This document shows, piece by piece, positions 18,618 through 26,966 of a stretch of DNA of 64,000 bases (position 1 is its first letter; each line of letters begins with the position of its first letter). The notes under the pieces were generated by a model that did not search any database, was not told the origin of the DNA, and saw only the letters and a list, made by a program, of their open reading frames with translations. Both the position numbers and the translations under genes were made by a program. The DNA lies in contig CAWAPS010000030.1 in assembly GCA_963783945.1 (NCBI GenBank), forward strand, positions 62,001 through 126,000. The letters are read 5' to 3'. This DNA is from CAWAPS01 sp963783945 (GTDB lineage Bacteria > Actinomycetota > Acidimicrobiia > Acidimicrobiales > Palsa-688).

Positions 18618-19457
18618 TCAGCCCAAACCGGTGGACGCAGCGGACGCGGTGGTGGCGCCCAGGTCATAGCCTTCTTCGGTCCCGGCGACCACGAGGACCC
18701 GGCCGTTGATGCGCAGCACGTCCACCGGGTGGCCGTAGAGGCGGCTCAGGACATCCGCCTGTATGACCTCGTCCGCCGTCCCGCTGGCCGCCCGTCCGCC
18801 GGCGATGTATACCACCCGGTCCATGACCGGGAGCAGCGGATTCATCTCGTGAGCCGACAGCAGCACGCCTATCTGCTGCTCGTGGGCTATCCGGCCGAGC
18901 AGGGTCACAATCTCCTGGACGCTGCGGAGGTCCAGGTTGGCAAGCGGTTCATCGAGGAGCAGGAGGGCCGGCCCGCCAACCAGGGCGTGGGCGATCAGCA
19001 CCCGCTGCTGCTCGCCGCCCGAAAGCCGCCCGACCCGGGCGTCGGCGAACTTCTCGGCGTCGACCGCGACGAGCATCTTTTCCACCGCTTGGGCCCGCTC
19101 GGCCGACCGTCGCCTGATCCCGAACCGATGACCGTCCCATCCGAGGGCCACGAGGTCCCGGGCCCGCAATGGGAGGTCAGGATCGAGAACAACCTTCTGC
19201 GGCACGTAGCCGATCGACCGGTTTCGCCGACTGAGCCCATGCCCTTCGAAGAGCACCTGGCCGGCGGTTGGTCGCTGCAAGCCGAGTATGACGCGCAGGA
19301 GCGTTGTTTTGCCCACCCCGTTGGATCCGATGAGCCCGGTGAACTCTCCCGCCCGCAGCTCAAACGACACGCCGTCGAGTATCCGGCGGCCGGCCAGCGA
19401 AACGCCGACTCCCTCTACCTGCAGGAGGCCGGATGGGCCGTAGCCCGGATAGCTCAC
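18618..19457 (-). CDS. Zn/Mn ABC transporter ATP-binding protein
   Basis: ATPase of the metal importer. Visible motifs: Walker A GSNGVGKT, Q-loop in YVPQKVVLD, signature LSGGEQQRVLIAHAL, Walker B ALLLLDEP and H-loop LLSAHEMN. The start is taken as the GTG at 19457, whose first base pairs overlap the binding-protein stop as GTGA. The longer ORF to 19523 would overlap the upstream gene by 70 bases. The family resembles ZnuC/MntB-type ATPases. Confidence 0.87.
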   Translation of the reverse strand: MSYPGYGPSGLLQVEGVGVSLAGRRILDGVSFELRAGEFTGLIGSNGVGKTTLLRVILGLQRPTAGQVLFEGHGLSRRNRSIGYVPQKVVLDPDLPLRARDLVALGWDGHRFGIRRRSAERAQAVEKMLVAVDAEKFADARVGRLSGGEQQRVLIAHALVGGPALLLLDEPLANLDLRSVQEIVTLLGRIAHEQQIGVLLSAHEMNPLLPVMDRVVYIAGGRAASGTADEVIQADVLSRLYGHPVDVLRINGRVLVVAGTEEGYDLGATTASAASTGLG

Positions 19458-20428
19458 AGATGCTCCGTGGAAACGCCGGCCGCGACCGCCTTCTGAATGG
19501 CCATTACCTCGGCCCGCATCCAAGTTTGGTAATCGAAACCCTTGGGCATGGTCTCGTAGACCCCTACCACCGGTACGCCGTTTTTTTCCGCCTTCGACCT
19601 GATCGAGGTGGTCAGGCTGTCCACCACCTGCTGGTTGTAGCAGAACACTTTGACCATGTGCTTCGAGAAGAAGCCGTCCTCGAGCGAGATGTCCTGCGGC
19701 GTGGGGTCGGTGCCGTTCATGATGTCGGCCTGAAACTCGAAGGGGGTCAGGTTGTCGGCTCCCATGGCCTGCAAGAGGTAATCCGCCACCGGCTCGGTGG
19801 TCGCCACTGGGGTGCCACCGTATTTGGCCTTGAATGTCGCGATGGCGTTCAACCAGGGATCGAGCGAGGCGTCAAACTTTTGCACGTTGGCCTGGAAGTA
19901 GCTGGCATGGGAAGGCTCGATCGCCGCCAGGGCTGCCCCGAGCGCGGTGGCTACCGCCGGCATCGTCTTCGGGTCGTACCAGATATGGGGGTTCGGCGTG
20001 CTGTCCGGCAGACCGAGAAGGTCCTGCACCACGATGACCTTGCGGCCCCGCTTCGGAGCCGCCGACTCTATCTTGGTCATGAAGTCGTCGTACCCCAGTC
20101 CGTTCTGCACGATCAGTTGAGCCCGGCTCACCTCCCGCGCCACATCCGGGCTCGACTCGAAGGTGTGGGGATCGGTATTGGGATTGTCGAGAATCGAGGA
20201 GACATGCACGAACTGTCCTCCGATTTGGCCGAGAACGTCGGCGTACTGGCTCTCGGCTCCGATGGCGCTGATGACCCCGGCTCCCGGAGACGCGTCGGCG
20301 CTGGTCCCGCATCCGGCCCCGACGGTAGCCAGCGCCAACAGGGCCGTCACCGCCACTAGGAGCGCCGGCCGGCGCCCGGACCGCCTGCCGCACGGCTGGG
20401 CCCAGACCTGGTGCTCCATCTCCTCCAT
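19454..20428 (-). CDS. Zn/Mn ABC transporter substrate-binding lipoprotein (ZnuA/TroA family)
   Basis: First gene of the uptake operon. A Sec-type hydrophobic segment ends in a lipobox-like GAGC, so the mature protein should be lipid-anchored outside the membrane. Cluster-9 binding-protein features follow: DPHTFESSPDV and NPHIWYDPKTM each supply a likely metal-ligand His. A Glu-containing TTEPVADYLL and a C-terminal helix complete the fold. There is no His-rich loop of the kind found in some zinc ZnuA proteins, so manganese cannot be excluded. The operon order is binding protein, ATPase, permease, permease, all coupled. Confidence 0.87.
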   Translation of the reverse strand: MEEMEHQVWAQPCGRRSGRRPALLVAVTALLALATVGAGCGTSADASPGAGVISAIGAESQYADVLGQIGGQFVHVSSILDNPNTDPHTFESSPDVAREVSRAQLIVQNGLGYDDFMTKIESAAPKRGRKVIVVQDLLGLPDSTPNPHIWYDPKTMPAVATALGAALAAIEPSHASYFQANVQKFDASLDPWLNAIATFKAKYGGTPVATTEPVADYLLQAMGADNLTPFEFQADIMNGTDPTPQDISLEDGFFSKHMVKVFCYNQQVVDSLTTSIRSKAEKNGVPVVGVYETMPKGFDYQTWMRAEVMAIQKAVAAGVSTEHL

Positions 20429-20446
20429 CGGTATCAGAACCTATCC

Positions 20447-20461
20447 TAAGACTGAGTCTCA
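20447..20461. promoter_or_regulatory. Near-perfect palindrome between metal ABC operon and Fur-family gene (candidate Zur operator)
   Basis: TAAGACTGAGTCTCA is a 15-base palindrome with one mismatched pair outside the central base. It lies 19 bases before the start of the binding-protein gene and about 70 bases before the Fur-family gene. The position between divergent metal-uptake and regulator genes fits a repressor site for both. It does not match a Zur consensus that I can quote exactly, so the assignment is positional. Confidence 0.5.
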
Positions 20462-20488
20462 ATGCAAGCAGACGAGAGGAACTCGCGG

Positions 20489-20526
20489 CTCCAACGAATC
20501 TCTCGCCGCGATCTATATCGTTGGAG
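20489..20526 (+). promoter_or_regulatory. Inverted repeat covering the ribosome binding site of the Fur-family gene
   Basis: CTCCAACGA at 20489-20497 is perfectly inverted as TCGTTGGAG at 20518-20526, with a 20-base loop. The right arm includes ggag of the presumed ribosome binding site for the ATG at 20533. In mRNA it could form a 9-bp stem that hides the site; as DNA it could be an operator. Which of these applies is unknown. Confidence 0.4.
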
Positions 20527-20532
20527 AGGTCT

Positions 20533-20967
20533 ATGACTGACGATCTGCACACCGTGGTCGAGAGCCGTTTGCGGCGCATCGACCAGCGCTACACCGCGGG
20601 GCGACGAGCCATCGTCGAGCTTCTCGTCAGTGCCGGCCACCCCGTGAGCATCGGCGACATAGCCGACCGCCTGCCCAACCTTCCAAGGAGCTCGGCCTAC
20701 CGACACCTGGTCGACCTCCAGGCCGCGTCGGTCGTGCAGCGGGTAGCGGCCAACGACGAGTTCGGGCGCTTCGAGCTGGTCGAAGACCTCACCGAGCACC
20801 ACCACCACCTGTTGTGCACGACCTGCGGCAAGGTCATCGACATAACCCCGCCCGCCACCTTCGAACGGACCATAGCCCGCCACCTCGATGTCCTCGCCGA
20901 CGCCGAGGGGTTCCTCCCTCACAGCCACCGGGTGGACGTGCTGGGGGTGTGCGCGTCCTGTCGCTGA
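20533..20967 (+). CDS. zur: Fur-family metalloregulator, probably Zur
   Basis: 145-residue repressor. The winged-helix domain contains RRAIVELLVSAGHPVSIGDI and RSSAYRHLVDLQAASVV. The metal/dimer domain shows EHHHHLLCTTCGKVIDI and a C-terminal CASC, the paired CxxC structural zinc site of the Fur family. ATG at 20533 is preferred over the TTG at 20521 because ggagagg is well spaced from it. Divergence from a zinc/manganese ABC operon across a palindrome supports a Zur role. Fur-type iron control is less likely because no iron-uptake genes are nearby. The specific metal is inferred. Confidence 0.8.
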   Translation: MTDDLHTVVESRLRRIDQRYTAGRRAIVELLVSAGHPVSIGDIADRLPNLPRSSAYRHLVDLQAASVVQRVAANDEFGRFELVEDLTEHHHHLLCTTCGKVIDITPPATFERTIARHLDVLADAEGFLPHSHRVDVLGVCASCR

Positions 20968-21051
20968 GCGGCGTGAGGGCAGCCCTGGCCACCGCACCCT
21001 TAACACGGCGGAAACCCTGACGGGGAGCTCCGCTCCTACTCTCAGCGAGCG

Positions 21052-22740
21052 ATGAAGGCATCCACCCCCGTCGACCGAGGAGCGTGGTGGCATCCCGACG
21101 ACTCCCTGACGTGGTACCGGACCACGGTGGAGGGCCGTCCCGCATCGTATGGAGTCGGAGGCACCAACGGGCCGGCTGTGGTCTTCCTCCACGGCTGGGC
21201 GACGGGCAGCCGTACCTATAGACGAGCCCTGCGCCGCCTGGTTCGCAAGGGTTGCCGGGTTTACGCACCGGCTCTGCCTTCCTTCGGGGGAACGGCCGAC
21301 CTACCGGCGGCCCGGATGAACATGGCGGGTTATGCCGAGTGGGTGTCGGATTTCATGGCCGAGGTGAGAATCGACGAGCCCGCGGTTGTGATCGGGCACT
21401 CCTTCGGCGGCGGGGTCGGAACCAAGCTGGCTCACTCCAAACCACATCAGGTGCGCTACCTCGTGCTGCTGAACGCGGTGGGCGGGGTGACAGCGAGATC
21501 CCCCTGGGGGTGGGTCGCCGCCTTCGGGCGGGAGCTGTGGCCAGTGCCCCAGGCGTTGGGAACGGTGCAGGCCCTGCAGCGGGACCTGATGGGGAATCTC
21601 ACGAGAAATCCGACCGGCCTGCTGCGAGCCGCCCTCCTGGCCCGCGACGCCGACCTGCGCTCCGAGCAGGCCGACCTGCGAGATCTCGGCGTACCGGTTC
21701 TGGTCCTTCACAGCGAGGGCGACGAGGTCATCCCCCGCCGGGCTTTCTACGCCTTGTGCGACTCGCTCGGGACCGACGGCCGGATAGTCAGCGGGCGCCA
21801 CGCCTGGCTGCTAGCGGACCCCGATTCTTTCGCCGAGGTGCTGGCGACGGTCGTGGACGTAGAGGTCGCCCGCCACCGCCAGTGGCGGGCCACCGGAAGG
21901 GCCAGTGAGATCGCCGATCTTCTGAGCGGCACCAAGCTGCCGGCGCGCACGGTGCAAGGGCTGCTCCGATCCGCTCCCCCGCTTTGGCTCATGAGCGAAT
22001 CCGCTCCCACCCTGGCCGCCGATCTCGCTTTGTGCCACCCGAAGCTGCGGCGGGGCGAGATCCGGGCGGTGGCCCACCCCATCGAGGGCTCCCGGTCGGT
22101 TCGTCTAACGGTCGTCGCCACCGACCGGAGAGGGCTGCTCGCCGACAGCGCCTCAGCCCTGGCGTCGAGCAAGCTGTCCATAGCCCACGCCACGGCGGCG
22201 ACGTGGCCCGGTCGCCGCCTCGCCGTCCACTCGTTCGTGCTCAGCAGTGCGGCTGGTTTCGACGATGGAGTGTGGAGCGAGGTGCAGGACCGCCTGCGGA
22301 CCATGGCGGGCGGCGCGGCCGGGTTCGGCCCGGAGTCGGCTGGCTCGGGCTCGGTGTCGGCCGGGTCCGGCCGGGCGTCGGCCGGCTCGGGCGCGGTGCC
22401 GGCCGGCTCGAGCGCGGTGCCCGCCGGGTCCGGCCCGGTGTCGGCCGGCTCGGGCGCGGTGTCGGCCGGGTCCGGCCCGGTGCCGGCCGGCGCCATACGC
22501 CCCGGGCGGGCGCACGTGACAGTCCAGGGAGCCGAGGGCGACCGGTCCATGGTGGGGGTGGTGGCCGACGACCAGGTAGGCCTGCTCTCGGCGCTGTGCC
22601 GGTGGTTCGCCGAGCGCGACGTGAGCATCGAGTCGCTTCACGCCCGGACGGTGAAAGGGCGGGCCGACGATACGTTCCTGGTCGCCGGTCAGGTCGACGC
22701 TCGAGCCCTGACCGGCTTCCTTCAGGGAACCCCCGGCTGA
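21052..22740 (+). CDS. Alpha/beta-hydrolase fused to two ACT-like domains joined by a repetitive linker
   Basis: Residues about 20-280 form an alpha/beta-hydrolase: oxyanion HGWATGS, nucleophile elbow GHSFGGG, acid VLHSEGDEVIP and the catalytic His in GRHAW. After a helical stretch, residues about 350-405 resemble an ACT domain (VRLTVVATDRRGLLADSASAL). A Ser/Gly/Ala/Val/Pro linker of about 54 residues follows, then a second ACT-like domain near the end (GVVADDQVGLLSALCRWFAERDV). The GLL-containing motif is that of GlnD-type ACT regulatory modules, which bind small ligands such as amino acids. A hydrolase with C-terminal ACT pair is unusual; allosteric control of the hydrolase by a metabolite is my inference. 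Frame intact, substrate unknown. Confidence 0.75.
   Translation: MKASTPVDRGAWWHPDDSLTWYRTTVEGRPASYGVGGTNGPAVVFLHGWATGSRTYRRALRRLVRKGCRVYAPALPSFGGTADLPAARMNMAGYAEWVSDFMAEVRIDEPAVVIGHSFGGGVGTKLAHSKPHQVRYLVLLNAVGGVTARSPWGWVAAFGRELWPVPQALGTVQALQRDLMGNLTRNPTGLLRAALLARDADLRSEQADLRDLGVPVLVLHSEGDEVIPRRAFYALCDSLGTDGRIVSGRHAWLLADPDSFAEVLATVVDVEVARHRQWRATGRASEIADLLSGTKLPARTVQGLLRSAPPLWLMSESAPTLAADLALCHPKLRRGEIRAVAHPIEGSRSVRLTVVATDRRGLLADSASALASSKLSIAHATAATWPGRRLAVHSFVLSSAAGFDDGVWSEVQDRLRTMAGGAAGFGPESAGSGSVSAGSGRASAGSGAVPAGSSAVPAGSGPVSAGSGAVSAGSGPVPAGAIRPGRAHVTVQGAEGDRSMVGVVADDQVGLLSALCRWFAERDVSIESLHARTVKGRADDTFLVAGQVDARALTGFLQGTPG
22333..22494 (+). repeat. 21-bp tandem repeat encoding a 7-residue linker unit
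   Basis: Seven full copies and one partial copy of a 21-base unit keep the hydrolase-ACT reading frame. The units read ESAGSGS, VSAGSGR, ASAGSGA, VPAGSSA, VPAGSGP, VSAGSGA, VSAGSGP and VPAGA. The unit is a flexible, Gly/Ser-rich spacer. Copies are similar enough that length variation by slippage is likely. Confidence 0.9.
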
Positions 22741-22755
22741 GGGCGCGATCCGGCG

Positions 22756-24288
22756 CTAGTACCGGGGGACGTGGGGCCGGCGGGCCCGCGGTTGGAACGG
22801 AGGGGTCTGATCCGCTCCGGGGAACGGCGGGAGCGGGAAGGTGCCGACTTCGTAGGTGGCCAGGGCCAGCGGCAGGGTGGTGTCGGGCAGGACCGGCGGG
22901 GAGGCCGGGCGATCGCCGAACCGGAACGCCGACGTGAGGTCACCGAGGGTGCGGCGCCGGAAGTTGCTGATGTTGGAGGCCTCGACGCCGGTGACCTTCT
23001 CGAGGAACCGGAGGTGCGACGTGTGGTCGAACGGCTCGCTGCACACCCAGCCTCCGGCTGTCCACGGCGAGATGATGGTCAGGGGGACGCGGAAGCCCGG
23101 GCCAACCGGAAGCCCGCTCCCCGGCGTGCCGGCGGGCGAGGATTTCGTGACGAACTCGTCAGGAGTCCCGGCCGGCGGGGTCGGGGGCGGGACGTGGTCG
23201 AATAACCCGTCGTTTTCGTCGTAGACGAGGAGGAAGACCGTCTTGGCCCACACGTCGGGGTTGGCGGCCACAGCCTCGATCTTGGAGGCGACGAAGGCCG
23301 CACCGGCGTTCGGCAGGTACGCCGGGTGCTCCGACTGGGTGCTGGTCGGGAAGATCCAGCTGACGGTCGGCAGCTGGTCGTTGAGGGCGTCGTACTCGAA
23401 CTTCCCGGCCGGGTAGGAGACCATGGCGTTCTGGTACAGCGGTGAGCTGGTAGGAGCGGTCTGGAACTGGTGGAAGTACTCCAGGACGTTGGTCCCGTAG
23501 TTGTCGGATTCCTGGTAGCACTTCCAGCTCACCCCGGCTGCGGTGAGGTTTTCGGCGTAGGTGCTCCAGGCGTACGTGCCGTTGGTGGTGTTGTTGTCGA
23601 GCGCGGGACCGCCGTTTTCGCCGTCGGGGTCGATGGTGCCGGTCATCCACATGTAGCGGTTGGGATGGGTGGGACCCAGGACGGAGCAGAAATAGTTGTC
23701 GCAGATGGTGAACGCATCGGCCAGGGCCCGCTGGAACGGAATGTCGGCGGTCTCGTAGTAGCCCATGGTGTAGGGGCCCACCTTCGGGCCGTCGGCCGCG
23801 ATGTGGGCCGGCAGCCAGTTGTCCATGGCCCCGCCGTCCCACGCGCTGTGCTGGACCAGCCAGGCGTGGCTGGTAGACGGGATCGCCTGGGCCGCCGTGG
23901 TGAGACTGTTGAGATGGTAGGGCAGCAGGTAGCCGTCGGGATTGCCGGCCGGGTTGCTCGGGGGATCGGGCTGGTAGAACACGCTGCGCCCGCTGCTCAG
24001 AGTCAGGGCGCGCGGATCGGCGAAGCCCCGGACTCCGGGAAAGGTCCCGAAGTAGTGATCGAAGCTCCGGTTTTCCTGCATGAGCAGCACGACGTGCTCG
24101 ACGTCGCGCAACGACCCGCGGCTGCTCGGCAGAGGGGCGGCGAGGGCCTTCTGCACGCTGAGCGGCAGAGCCGTGCTCGCCAGGGCGGCGGTGCCGGCCA
24201 GGGCGGTGCCGCCGAGGAGGCGGCGGCGGGTGAAGCGGGGGCCGATATCTGCGAGTGAGGTCTCAGTGCTTTCTGGGTCGTCGGGCAT
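22756..24288 (-). CDS. Tat-exported phospholipase C / phosphoesterase (PlcA-type)
   Basis: 510-residue secreted enzyme of the alkaline-phosphatase superfamily that cleaves phosphodiester head groups such as phosphatidylcholine. A twin-arginine signal lies near residue 20 (RRRLLGG, then Ala-rich hydrophobic stretch). The catalytic start reads VLLMQENRSFDHYFG. Metal and active-site segments visible include GPTHPNRYMWMTG, LLVYDENDGLFDHVPPP and FDHTSHLRFLEK. The length matches the mycobacterial PlcA-D group (about 510-520 residues), not the longer enzymes with C-terminal extensions. An aaggag site precedes the ATG. Substrate specificity is not proven by sequence. Confidence 0.87.
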   Translation of the reverse strand: MPDDPESTETSLADIGPRFTRRRLLGGTALAGTAALASTALPLSVQKALAAPLPSSRGSLRDVEHVVLLMQENRSFDHYFGTFPGVRGFADPRALTLSSGRSVFYQPDPPSNPAGNPDGYLLPYHLNSLTTAAQAIPSTSHAWLVQHSAWDGGAMDNWLPAHIAADGPKVGPYTMGYYETADIPFQRALADAFTICDNYFCSVLGPTHPNRYMWMTGTIDPDGENGGPALDNNTTNGTYAWSTYAENLTAAGVSWKCYQESDNYGTNVLEYFHQFQTAPTSSPLYQNAMVSYPAGKFEYDALNDQLPTVSWIFPTSTQSEHPAYLPNAGAAFVASKIEAVAANPDVWAKTVFLLVYDENDGLFDHVPPPTPPAGTPDEFVTKSSPAGTPGSGLPVGPGFRVPLTIISPWTAGGWVCSEPFDHTSHLRFLEKVTGVEASNISNFRRRTLGDLTSAFRFGDRPASPPVLPDTTLPLALATYEVGTFPLPPFPGADQTPPFQPRARRPHVPRY

Positions 24289-24569
24289 GCCTGACTCCTT
24301 CTCTCGATTCCACCGGGCGGGCGCCGCTGGGGGCGCGCGCCGTGCAGGGACCTCGGAAGTTCAGCAGGCCCGGGCGTCACTACTCTGAACTGCAGGAACC
24401 ATTTCCGTAGCGATCAGGCGAAGTTTCGGTTAACCACACTCCGTGGTCGGCGGGGTCGGCGGGCCGCCGTAGTCCGGCCGGGCCGGGGCCAGCGGGGCCC
24501 TGGTGCCGGGTCATATCGACCGGTCAGACCGGTTGGCCGAGGGGGTGGCCCGGCCGGGACGCGTCGGAT

Positions 24570-25084
24570 TCAGCAGGACGGCGGGGCCTGGCACATAGCG
24601 TCGAACAACCTCGTCAGGAGATCCAGGAACTGCTCCTGATCCTCCGGAGACAGACCTTCGAAGATGACAGCCATAGCGTCGAGGCTGTTGCTCAGCGCGG
24701 CTTCGGCCGCGTCCGTTCCTCCCGGGGTCAGTTCGACGATGGTCGCCCGGCGATCGGTGGGATGGGGCTTGCGCGCCGCCAGGCCGGCCTCCTCCAGCGA
24801 GTCCACGACCGCCGTCACGTTGCGAGCGGTCATGCCGAGCTGGCCGGCCAGCTCCCGCATGATGACCGGGCCCCCACAGTGCAGGGCCTCGACCAATCGG
24901 AGCCTCGGATAGGTAAGACCGTCCCGGCCCCTTGCGTCCACCCACCGGAGAAAAGCGGTGGAAAACCTGGCAGTCTGGCTGACGAGGAACCGATTGCGGG
25001 CCGCCGCATCCATGGTGCGCAGATCGGCGGTGCCGACCCCGCACGCGCCGCTGTCCAGCTCGGCACAGGGCTCTTCGACATCCA
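24570..25084 (-). CDS. MarR-family transcriptional regulator
   Basis: Winged-helix regulator with the recognisable core RELAGQLGMTARNVTAVVDSLEEAGLAARKPHPTDRR, cut here only for naming: the segment ending HPTDRRATIVELTPGG is the MarR wing. Helices on both sides form the dimer interface. The open frame extends to 25154, but that portion covers AT-rich, palindrome-containing DNA typical of a promoter. The GTG at 25084 is therefore preferred (an ATG at 25014 is also possible). It is divergent from a flavin reductase gene 115 bases away, a common pairing for redox- or phenolic-responsive MarR proteins. The effector is unknown. Confidence 0.8.
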
Positions 25085-25198
25085 CGCCCGTGACTTTATC
25101 CCCATAAGATACTTGCCGAACTTTTACCTGGGTTACTATGCTTATATTCATCATTCCTTAGGTAAGGATCTTCGGATCCGAGACAGGAGCGCCCTCGC
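25085..25198. promoter_or_regulatory. AT-rich divergent promoter region with two short palindromes
   Basis: Between the MarR gene and the flavin reductase gene the base composition becomes clearly more AT-rich. TTAT-cccc-ATAA lies at 25096-25107 and CCTTA-gg-TAAGG at 25156-25167. Either could be the MarR operator; the second is nearer the reductase start and is also part of a longer TTACCT...AGGTAA arrangement. Arms are only 4-6 bases, so this is suggestive. Confidence 0.4.
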
Positions 25199-25849
25199 AT
25201 GACCGATGCCTCCCTGCTCAAGTTGCAGATCATCGTCGGCAGCACCCGCCCGGGTCGGGCGGCCGACAGCGTCGTGCCATGGGTGAGCAGGCGAGCGTCC
25301 GAGCACCCGGCCTTCGACGTCGAGCTGGTGGACCTGCGGGACTGGGAGCTGCCCATGTTCGCCGAGCACATGGGATCGATTGGCGACTTCAACGATCCCA
25401 CCTACTCCGACCCGATCGTCCGGCGGTGGAACAAGAAGATCGCCGAAGCCGACGGCTACCTCGTCATCACCCCCGAGTACAACCACAGCATTCCCGGCGT
25501 GCTCAAGAACGCCATCGACAATGTCTTCGTCTCCTTCGCCCTGCGCAACAAGCCTTTGGCCTCGGTCTCGTACAGCGGAGGCATCGCCGGCGGGACACGC
25601 GCCATCGAACACCTGGCGCTGATCGCAGTCGAGGCCGAGGCGGTGCCGTTGCGCAACAGCGTGATCATTCCGCTCCTCGGGTCTGCGTTCGACGAAGAGG
25701 GGAATCCCGTCAACCCGGCCACTGAGATTGCGTTGGAAATCGTGCTCGACGACCTGGCCTGGTGGGCCGGGACGCTGCGCACTGCACGCCAGGCGGGACA
25801 GCTCGAGCCAGGTAGCCTCAGAGCTCGGGCGGCCGCGTCGAGGGCCTGA
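25199..25849 (+). CDS. NADPH-dependent FMN reductase family protein
   Basis: Flavodoxin-fold oxidoreductase. The N-terminus IIVGSTRPGRAAD is the FMN phosphate-binding loop, and LVITPEYNHSIPGVLKNAID contains the conserved PEYN motif. YSGGIAGGTRAIEHL is the third flavin-contact loop. Length (216) is slightly longer than the usual 180-200. Family members reduce FMN, quinones or azo compounds with NAD(P)H; the exact substrate cannot be read from sequence. It is probably controlled by the divergent MarR protein. Confidence 0.85.
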   Translation: MTDASLLKLQIIVGSTRPGRAADSVVPWVSRRASEHPAFDVELVDLRDWELPMFAEHMGSIGDFNDPTYSDPIVRRWNKKIAEADGYLVITPEYNHSIPGVLKNAIDNVFVSFALRNKPLASVSYSGGIAGGTRAIEHLALIAVEAEAVPLRNSVIIPLLGSAFDEEGNPVNPATEIALEIVLDDLAWWAGTLRTARQAGQLEPGSLRARAAASRA

Positions 25850-25945
25850 ACAGGTTCGCCGAATGCCTGCGCAAACGACGCGGCTCGGCCCGGTCGTGTG
25901 GCGCCGCCTACGTCACCGACTCACAAGCGGACAAAACTTCGAGAC

Positions 25946-26966
25946 ATGAGAGGACGAGACGTCGAGCGCTCCCGCACCTGACCACGAGCAGCCGGCCCCC
26001 CAGATCCTGGCGGCCCGGCAGGCGGACCTTGGTGGCGGCACCCTCGTCCGGAGGCTGCTGCCCAACCTCGGCCGGCGCATGGTCGGGGCCTGGTGCTTCA
26101 TCGACCACTACGGACCCGACAACATCGCCGGCCTCCCCGGCATGCAGGTGGCCCCCCATCCCCATATCGGGCTTCAGACCGTTAGCTGGCTCCTGGAGGG
26201 CGAGGTGCTGCACCGCGACAGCATCGGGAGTCTGCAGACTCTGCGGCCGGGCCAGCTCGGCCTGATGACCGCCGGCGCGGGCATCGCCCACTCTGAGGAG
26301 TCGCCATCGGATCACGCGTCCGCGCTCCACGGGGTGCAGCTGTGGGTGGCCTTACCGGACCGAGCCCGCCAGGTGGAACCGGCCTTCGATTTTCACCCCG
26401 ATCTCCCCGTGCTCACCGAGGCTGGCATGACGGCTTCGGTGTTGCTGGGGGAGATGGCCGGGGCGGCTGGGTCAGCCAGGGCGGCCGGGATGGCTTCGCC
26501 CGCGGTGGTGCACTCCCCGATCGTGGGCATCGACGTGTCGCTCGGGTCCGCCGGCGGGAGAACCGGGCGGGCCGGGGGAATGGGCGGGCGGGGCGGAATG
26601 GGCGGGCGGGGCGGAATCCCGCTCGAGAGGGACTTCGAGTACGCGCTGCTGGTCCCGTGGGGCCGGGTGAGGGTGGAGCAGGTCGATGTCGCCCCCGGGA
26701 CTCTGCTTTACCTCGGGCGGGGCCGCACCCTGCTCCGCCTCGCCTCGGAGGGGCCGAGCCGCGTGCTGCTTCTCGGCGGCGAGCCGTTCGGCGAGAAGAT
26801 CGTGATGTGGTGGAACTTCGTCGCCCGCTCGGGTGAGGAGATCGCGGACGCCCGTCGCGATTGGGAGGAGCAGACGCGCTTCGGCGCGGTCCAGGGGTTC
26901 GACGGCGATTCGGTGCCGGCGCCGGCGTTGCCGGCGGGGCGTCTCGTGCCGAGGGGGTCGGAGTAG
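25946..26966 (+). CDS. Pirin family protein with a Gly-rich insertion; frameshift at the N-terminus
   Basis: Bicupin with the pirin signatures RRMVGAWCFIDHYGPD and MQVAPHPHIGLQTVSWLLEG, containing the iron-ligand His/His/Glu set, plus LMTAGAGIAHSE. The frame is open upstream of the ATG at 26079 (QILAARQADLGGGTLVRRLL), so that ATG is internal. The likely start is the ATG at 25946: dropping one G at 25951-25952 puts it in frame as MRDETSSAPAPDHEQ. Between the two cupins sits an unusual Gly/Arg run (GRAGGMGGRGGMGGRGG, about bases 26570-26620). Pirins act as quercetinases or redox-sensitive cofactors; no specific role can be assigned. Confidence 0.82.
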
